Shown here: positions 4,904 through 8,079 of the stretch, piece by piece
Layout: every line of letters starts with the position of its first letter
Position numbering within the stretch: position 1 is the stretch's first letter
From: an uncultured Aquincola sp.
GTDB taxonomy: Bacteria > Pseudomonadota > Gammaproteobacteria > Burkholderiales > Burkholderiaceae
DNA length: 8,079 nt
NCBI GenBank assembly: GCA_937883885.1
Contig: CAKZXL010000090.1
Coordinates: 1-8,079, forward strand
Direction of reading: 5' to 3'
The notes under the pieces: generated by a model
Database searches by the model: none
Told to the model about the DNA's origin: nothing
Seen by the model: the letters and a program-made list of their open reading frames with translations, nothing else
Program-made: the position numbers and the translations under genes

Positions 4904-6772
4904 ATGAACGCACCTGTCGCCGCTCAGTTCCTGACCACCCCGCCCCTGCAGGCCAACTACGCTCTGGATGCGCTGATGAGCGAGTTCAGCCGCGCCACCC
5001 TGGACGACCGCTACCTGCTGCCTTCGGAGAACAGCCCGCAAGACGGCTTCCTGCGCGCCGCCAAGGCCTGGTCGGACAGCCCGGAGCATGCCGCTCGCAT
5101 CAACTACTACGTGGGCCAGGGCTGGTTCATGTTCTCGACGCCGGTCCTGAGCAATGCCCCGGTGCGCAAGGCATGGGCCGCTTCGTTCGAGGCGAACTGG
5201 GACCGTGAGCTGTTCGAGGGCAAGTTCAACGGCCTGCCCATCAGCTGCTTCCTGAACTACGTGCCGGACTCGGTGGACGGCCTGCTGTCTCACCAGACCG
5301 AAAACGGCCAACTGTCGGCCAAGGGCGGCGGCATCGGCGGCTACTGGGGCGCCATCCGCTCCAGCGGCACCAAGACCTCGCGTGGTTCGGAGTCGCTGGG
5401 CATCATCCCGCACCTGAAGCACACCGACAGCGGCATGATGGCCTACAGCCAGGGCGTCACCCGCCGCGGCTCCTATGCCGCATATCTGGACATCTCGCAC
5501 CCCGAAATCGTCGAGTTCCTGGAGATGCGCAAGCCCACCGGGGGCGACGTCAATCGCAAGTGCCTGAACCTGCACCACGGCATCAACATCCCCGACTCCT
5601 TCATGGAAATCATCGAGCGCTGCATGCTGGACGCGGCTGCCGATGACCGCTGGGACCTCATTGACCCGCACACCAAGCGCGCGGTCGAGACGGTGTCGGC
5701 TAAGGCCCTGTGGCAGCGCATCATCGAGCTGCGCGCTTCGACCGGCGAGCCGTACCTGCACTTCGTTGATGCGAGCAACCGCGCCCTGCCGGAAGCGCAG
5801 AAGATGCTGGGCCTGCGGGTGAACCAGAGCAACCTGTGCTCGGAAATCACCCTTCCGACCTCGGCCGAGCGCACCGCTGTGTGCTGCCTGTCGAGCCTGA
5901 ACCTGGAGAAGTTCGACGAGTGGAAGGACCACCCCCTCTTCATCGAGGACATGGTTCGCATGCTGGACAACGTGCTGCAGTTCTTCATCAAGCACGCACC
6001 GGCCTCTCTGTCGCGCGCCGTTTTCTCAGCCACGCAAGAGCGCAGCATCGGCCTGGGTTACATGGGCTTCCATAGCTACCTGCAAAAGAACTTGATCCCC
6101 TTCGAGGGTGTCATGGCGGTGTCGGCGAACCGTCGCATGGCCAGCCACGTCAAGCGCATGGCCGACAAGGCGACCCGCGTGCTGGCCGTCGAGCGCGGCG
6201 AGTGCCCCGATGGCGTCGGCACCGGCGTGCGCAACATGCACTTGATTGCTGTGGCGCCGAACGCTTCGAGCAGCATCATCTGCGGCACCTCGGCGTCCAT
6301 CGAGCCGGAGCGCGCCAACGCCTTCACCCACAAAACCCAATCGGGCTCGTGGCTGGTGAAGAACCGGCACCTGGCGGACGTGCTGGAGCGCTACGGCATG
6401 AACACCGACGAGGTGTGGAGCGACATCGTGACCGCCAAGGGTTCGGTGCAGCACCTGAGCTTCCTGTCGCAGGACGAGAAGGACGTCTTCAAGACCGCGA
6501 TGGAGTTGGACCAGGGTTGGCTCGTCGAGCACGCCGCCCATCGTCAGCCGTTCATCTGCCAAGCACAGAGCTTGAACGTGTTCTTCGGCGCCGACGCATC
6601 GGTCGAAGAACTGCACATGGTGCACTTCCAGGCCTGGAAGAAGGGCCTCAAGAGCATGTACTACCTCCGCTCGGAAGCGGCCCGCCGTGCCGACGTGGTG
6701 TCGAAGAAGCTGACCCGCGAGGACATCCTCAAGGCGGCGCAAGGCGACGAATGCCTGAGCTGCCACGGCTGA
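4904..6772 (+). CDS. nrdA: Ribonucleoside-diphosphate reductase large subunit, class Ia, no ATP-cone (622 aa)
   Basis: Catalytic subunit that reduces ribonucleoside diphosphates to deoxyribonucleotides using a radical delivered by NrdB. Visible motifs: FSTPVLSNA (77-85); LPISCF with C115, one of the redox cysteines; GGGIGGYWGAIRSSGT (141-156); NQSNLCSEITLP (307-318) with N310, C312 and E314 of the active site; AVCCLSSLNL (325-334) with C327 as the partner cysteine; PNASSSIICGTSASIEPE (452-469); the radical-transfer tyrosines Y586-Y587 in SMYYLRS; and a C-terminal CLSC (617-620) for reduction by thioredoxin or glutaredoxin. E. coli NrdA has about 760 residues. This one lacks the N-terminal ATP-cone and so should not be shut off by dATP. 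The ATG at 4904 has GAAG seven bases upstream. In-frame alternatives are ATG 4856 and GTG 4808, the latter with a strong purine-rich ribosome site. Confidence 0.93.
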   Translation: MNAPVAAQFLTTPPLQANYALDALMSEFSRATLDDRYLLPSENSPQDGFLRAAKAWSDSPEHAARINYYVGQGWFMFSTPVLSNAPVRKAWAASFEANWDRELFEGKFNGLPISCFLNYVPDSVDGLLSHQTENGQLSAKGGGIGGYWGAIRSSGTKTSRGSESLGIIPHLKHTDSGMMAYSQGVTRRGSYAAYLDISHPEIVEFLEMRKPTGGDVNRKCLNLHHGINIPDSFMEIIERCMLDAAADDRWDLIDPHTKRAVETVSAKALWQRIIELRASTGEPYLHFVDASNRALPEAQKMLGLRVNQSNLCSEITLPTSAERTAVCCLSSLNLEKFDEWKDHPLFIEDMVRMLDNVLQFFIKHAPASLSRAVFSATQERSIGLGYMGFHSYLQKNLIPFEGVMAVSANRRMASHVKRMADKATRVLAVERGECPDGVGTGVRNMHLIAVAPNASSSIICGTSASIEPERANAFTHKTQSGSWLVKNRHLADVLERYGMNTDEVWSDIVTAKGSVQHLSFLSQDEKDVFKTAMELDQGWLVEHAAHRQPFICQAQSLNVFFGADASVEELHMVHFQAWKKGLKSMYYLRSEAARRADVVSKKLTREDILKAAQGDECLSCHG

Positions 6773-6781
6773 GGAAGCGGC

Positions 6782-6797
6782 GTCGGCGGTAGCCGAC
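6782..6797 (+). repeat. Small hairpin after nrdA
   Basis: GTCGGC (6782-6787) pairs with GCCGAC (6792-6797) around GGTA. It lies ten bases beyond the nrdA stop codon and just before the terminator hairpin. It may protect the mRNA 3' end or assist termination. Confidence 0.4.
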
Positions 6798-6807
6798 ATA
6801 CTTCACG

Positions 6808-6828
6808 GGGCGGCTTCGGCCGCCCTTT
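6808..6828 (+). terminator. nrdA terminator
   Basis: GGGCGGC (6808-6814) and GCCGCCC (6819-6825) form a 7-bp stem closed by the very stable C(TTCG)G tetraloop and are followed by TTT. This is a classic intrinsic terminator form, located 35 bases after the nrdA stop codon. The Nudix gene therefore needs read-through or its own promoter. Confidence 0.8.
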
Positions 6829-6895
6829 CGTTGCCCGGCCGGCGCGGGCGCCAGACTTCAACCAGATCCCGACTCCGACTCCACACCGACTCAAC

Positions 6896-7552
6896 ATGAC
6901 GACGCAAGCCTCCCCGATCGCCGCCGCACTCTGCATGCCCACGGCAAGCGCCCCGTTCTCCATGACGCAGGAATGCGCCCTGCTCCCGATCCCTGCCGAC
7001 TTCTTCTCCAGCCCGACGATGCTGCGCGGGCGCAAGGAAGCTGAGTGCTGCGAGAAAGACCCGACCTGGAAACAGCTGCTGCCGTACGCGGTCGCGATGG
7101 ATGAATCGGGCCACGTCTACTGCTACACGCGCGGCGCGGGTGGCGCGGAAGGCCGTCTGCACGGCAACATCAGCGTCGGGCTGGGTGGCCACGTCGATGT
7201 GGCGCCCGGCCCGGGCGAGAGCCTGGAGGCGGTGCTGGTGGCTGAGTGCAACCGCGAGCTCGCGGAAGAAGCCGGCCTGCCGGCCGCGCCCATCCGGTTC
7301 GAGGGACTCATCTGCGATCCGACGAATGACGTCGGGCAAGTTCACATCGGCCTGTTGGCCATTCGACAAATCACCGCCGCCGAGAAGGCAGGCATGCTGG
7401 AGGAGGCCGGCATCGTGGAGAAGGGCCAGTTCGTGACGTTGGAGTACCTGCTGCGGGAAGAGAACTTCTCCCGCCTGGAGAACTGGTCTAAGACGGTGGT
7501 CGAGTTCCTGGCGCGCGATCGCGCCCAGGGCTGGCTCGTCGGCGCGGACTGA
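6896..7552 (+). CDS. Nudix hydrolase (218 aa)
   Basis: Predicted Nudix-family pyrophosphatase. These enzymes cleave nucleoside diphosphates linked to another group, such as modified dNTPs, NADH, ADP-ribose or dinucleotide polyphosphates. The Nudix region is at about 97-128, with GGHVDV and the catalytic core RELAEEAGL (120-128, E121, E124, E125, G127). The spacing between the first Glu and REL differs by about one residue from the textbook G-x5-E-x7-REUxEExGU box. Upstream, WKQLLPYAVAMDESGHVYCYTR (58-79) and GRLHGNISVGLGGHVD (86-101) match a subfamily of Nudix proteins that act on bulky nucleotide substrates. No Shine-Dalgarno is clear before ATG 6896. ATG 6962 (MTQECALLPIPADFF) is an alternative start that leaves the domain whole. 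It sits between nrdA and nrdB, so a role in nucleotide-pool upkeep is likely but inferred. Confidence 0.87.
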   Translation: MTTQASPIAAALCMPTASAPFSMTQECALLPIPADFFSSPTMLRGRKEAECCEKDPTWKQLLPYAVAMDESGHVYCYTRGAGGAEGRLHGNISVGLGGHVDVAPGPGESLEAVLVAECNRELAEEAGLPAAPIRFEGLICDPTNDVGQVHIGLLAIRQITAAEKAGMLEEAGIVEKGQFVTLEYLLREENFSRLENWSKTVVEFLARDRAQGWLVGAD

Positions 7553-7609
7553 GTCGCTTGGCCCGGCCGCCCGGTCGCTGAGTGGCTGGGTAGCTGGACG
7601 GCGCACCAT

Positions 7610-7647
7610 GAGAGGCTGAGTCGAAGGGCTCGGCCTCTCGGCCTTTC
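7610..7647 (+). terminator. Terminator after the Nudix gene
   Basis: GAGAGGCTGAG (7610-7620) pairs with CTCGGCCTCTC (7629-7639), 11 pairs including one wobble, around an 8-base loop, and is followed by GGCCTTTC. It lies 57 bases after the Nudix stop codon and separates that gene from nrdB. Confidence 0.65.
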
Positions 7648-7657
7648 AGGGTCTGGA

Positions 7658-7780
7658 ATGGCGGGCTGGAACAAGGGAGTGGTGGTGCGAGCGCATGGGG
7701 AGCACGATTTCGACCGCAGGGTTGTCTCCGTCAGCGCGCCCCGAGGTGCCTGTCTGGTTGGCATTCCACTGCGCAGATGA
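7658..7780 (+). CDS. Possible 40-aa hypothetical peptide
   Basis: A 40-codon frame starting MAGWNKGVVVRAHGEHDFDR, with AGGG (7648-7651) six bases before its ATG, a good ribosome-site spacing. It follows the Nudix terminator and ends exactly where the nrdB -10 begins. Third-position G/C use is lower than in the clear genes. No family is recognised. It would need read-through of the terminator or an unseen promoter, so it may well be chance. Confidence 0.22.
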   Translation: MAGWNKGVVVRAHGEHDFDRRVVSVSAPRGACLVGIPLRR

Positions 7781-7786
7781 TATGTT
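7758..7786 (+). promoter_or_regulatory. nrdB promoter
   Basis: TTGGCA (7758-7763, five of six matches) and TATGTT (7781-7786, four of six) are separated by 17 bases, with an upstream TGA giving the extended -10 TGATATGTT. Transcription would begin near 7793 and produce a leader of about 53 bases before nrdB. Confidence 0.65.
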
Positions 7787-7828
7787 TTGCGTGTACCGGC
7801 GAGCATTTCCCGTTTGACTCTTGCCGGA

Positions 7829-7842
7829 GTTGTCAGGACAAC
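7829..7842 (+). promoter_or_regulatory. Inverted repeat presenting the nrdB ribosome binding site
   Basis: GTTGTC (7829-7834) and GACAAC (7837-7842) are inverted copies. In RNA, GTTGT would pair with ACAAC around a CAGG loop. The Shine-Dalgarno AGGA (7835-7838) is thus in or beside the loop, seven bases before the ATG at 7846. This may tune ribosome access or be a binding site for an RNA-binding protein. Confidence 0.4.
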
Positions 7843-7845
7843 ATC

Positions 7846-8079
7846 ATGACCACGACCTCGCCGGCACCCGCTTACACCGTCTGCGACCCCAAGGGCTTCT
7901 ACAAGCCGTTCCGCTACCCCTGGGCGTTTGAAGCCTACGAGATGCAGAACAAGATGCACTGGCCGCCCCACGAGGTGCCGCTGCACGACGATGTGCGCGA
8001 CTGGAACAAGAAGCTGTCGGCTGCCGAACGCAACCTGCTGACCCACCTGTTCCGCTTCTTCACCCAGGGTGACGTCGAC
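7846..8079 (+). CDS. nrdB: Ribonucleoside-diphosphate reductase small subunit, class Ia (N-terminal 78 codons, cut by window end)
   Basis: Small subunit that houses the di-iron centre and tyrosyl radical used by NrdA. The first 78 residues match the family start: YKPFRYPWAFEAYEMQNKMH (19-38), WPPHEVPLHDDVRDW (39-53), ERNLLTHLFRFFTQGDVD (61-78). The aspartate in FTQGD (D76) is the expected first iron ligand. The remaining ligands and the radical tyrosine lie beyond the window. The ATG at 7846 has AGGA seven bases upstream and its own promoter at 7758-7786. The gene runs in the same direction as nrdA but is separated from it by the Nudix gene and two hairpin terminators, unlike the adjacent nrdAB layout of E. 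coli. Confidence 0.93.
   Translation, partial: MTTTSPAPAYTVCDPKGFYKPFRYPWAFEAYEMQNKMHWPPHEVPLHDDVRDWNKKLSAAERNLLTHLFRFFTQGDVD

Noticed and set aside
4781..5995. Long minus-strand open frame (404 codons) opposite nrdA
   Set aside because: It mirrors the strongly conserved nrdA frame, and its product is a Val/Arg/Gln/His-rich shadow typical of GC-rich antisense frames.
6026..6799. Minus-strand open frame opposite the 3' half of nrdA
   Set aside because: It is antisense to clear NrdA motifs and shows no family resemblance.
6803..7609. Minus-strand open frame opposite the Nudix gene
   Set aside because: It is antisense to a recognised Nudix domain, with a biased shadow composition.
7342..8046. 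Minus-strand open frame across the Nudix end and nrdB start
   Set aside because: It crosses two confident plus-strand genes, two regulatory sites and a terminator, and its product has no recognisable motif.
1..8079. CRISPR arrays, insertion sequences or transposon ends
   Set aside because: No regularly spaced direct repeats, transposase motifs or terminal inverted repeats were seen on either strand.

Overview
This is a GC-rich window, roughly 60-65% GC by eye, and its genes strongly prefer G or C at third codon positions. It looks like accessory DNA of a proteobacterial type, most likely a large phage, prophage or plasmid, possibly from a Burkholderiales-like host. The taxon is inferred from composition and gene families only. 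A ribonucleotide reductase whose large subunit lacks the ATP-cone, a Nudix hydrolase set between its two subunit genes, an R2K-type ATP-grasp gene, DUF4031 and a compact overlapping operon are all typical of large-phage metabolic regions. No structural, replication or integrase gene is present to prove this.

Layout. Positions 1-540 hold a possible small hypothetical gene (120-332). After it comes a small self-contained unit: a hairpin that covers a Shine-Dalgarno site, a 40-residue frame (388-510) and a strong hairpin terminator (515-539). Positions 540-875 hold no supported gene. Positions 876-1512 are a type II toxin-antitoxin pair, with a ribbon-helix-helix antitoxin followed by a ParE/RelE toxin that overlaps it by one base. 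Positions 1513-1732 are a convergent intergenic gap.

Positions 1733-4671 are a minus-strand operon. Read in transcription order it holds a 48-codon thioredoxin-like fragment that has lost the first active-site cysteine, a DUF4031 protein starting at TTG, an unrecognised 203-residue protein, an R2K-type ATP-grasp enzyme, an unrecognised 106-residue protein, and an ERI1/KapD-like DEDDh 3'-5' exonuclease starting at GTG. Four of the five junctions overlap by 1, 4 or 13 bases, so this should be one co-translated unit. A promoter-like sequence lies just upstream of the first frame.

Positions 4808-8079 run on the plus strand and form a nucleotide-metabolism block: nrdA (class Ia ribonucleotide reductase large subunit, no ATP-cone), a hairpin terminator, a Nudix hydrolase, another hairpin terminator, and the start of nrdB, which is cut by the window end. 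nrdA and nrdB each have their own promoter-like sequence, and both share the core TGATATGTT at the same 17-base spacing from a TTG-type -35.

How the genes may work together: NrdA and NrdB make deoxynucleotides, thioredoxin-like proteins are the usual reductants of such enzymes, and Nudix hydrolases trim nucleotide derivatives. The divergent operon adds a nuclease and an ATP-dependent ligase-fold enzyme with two unknown partners. The operon is the part of the window most likely to hold an undescribed function.
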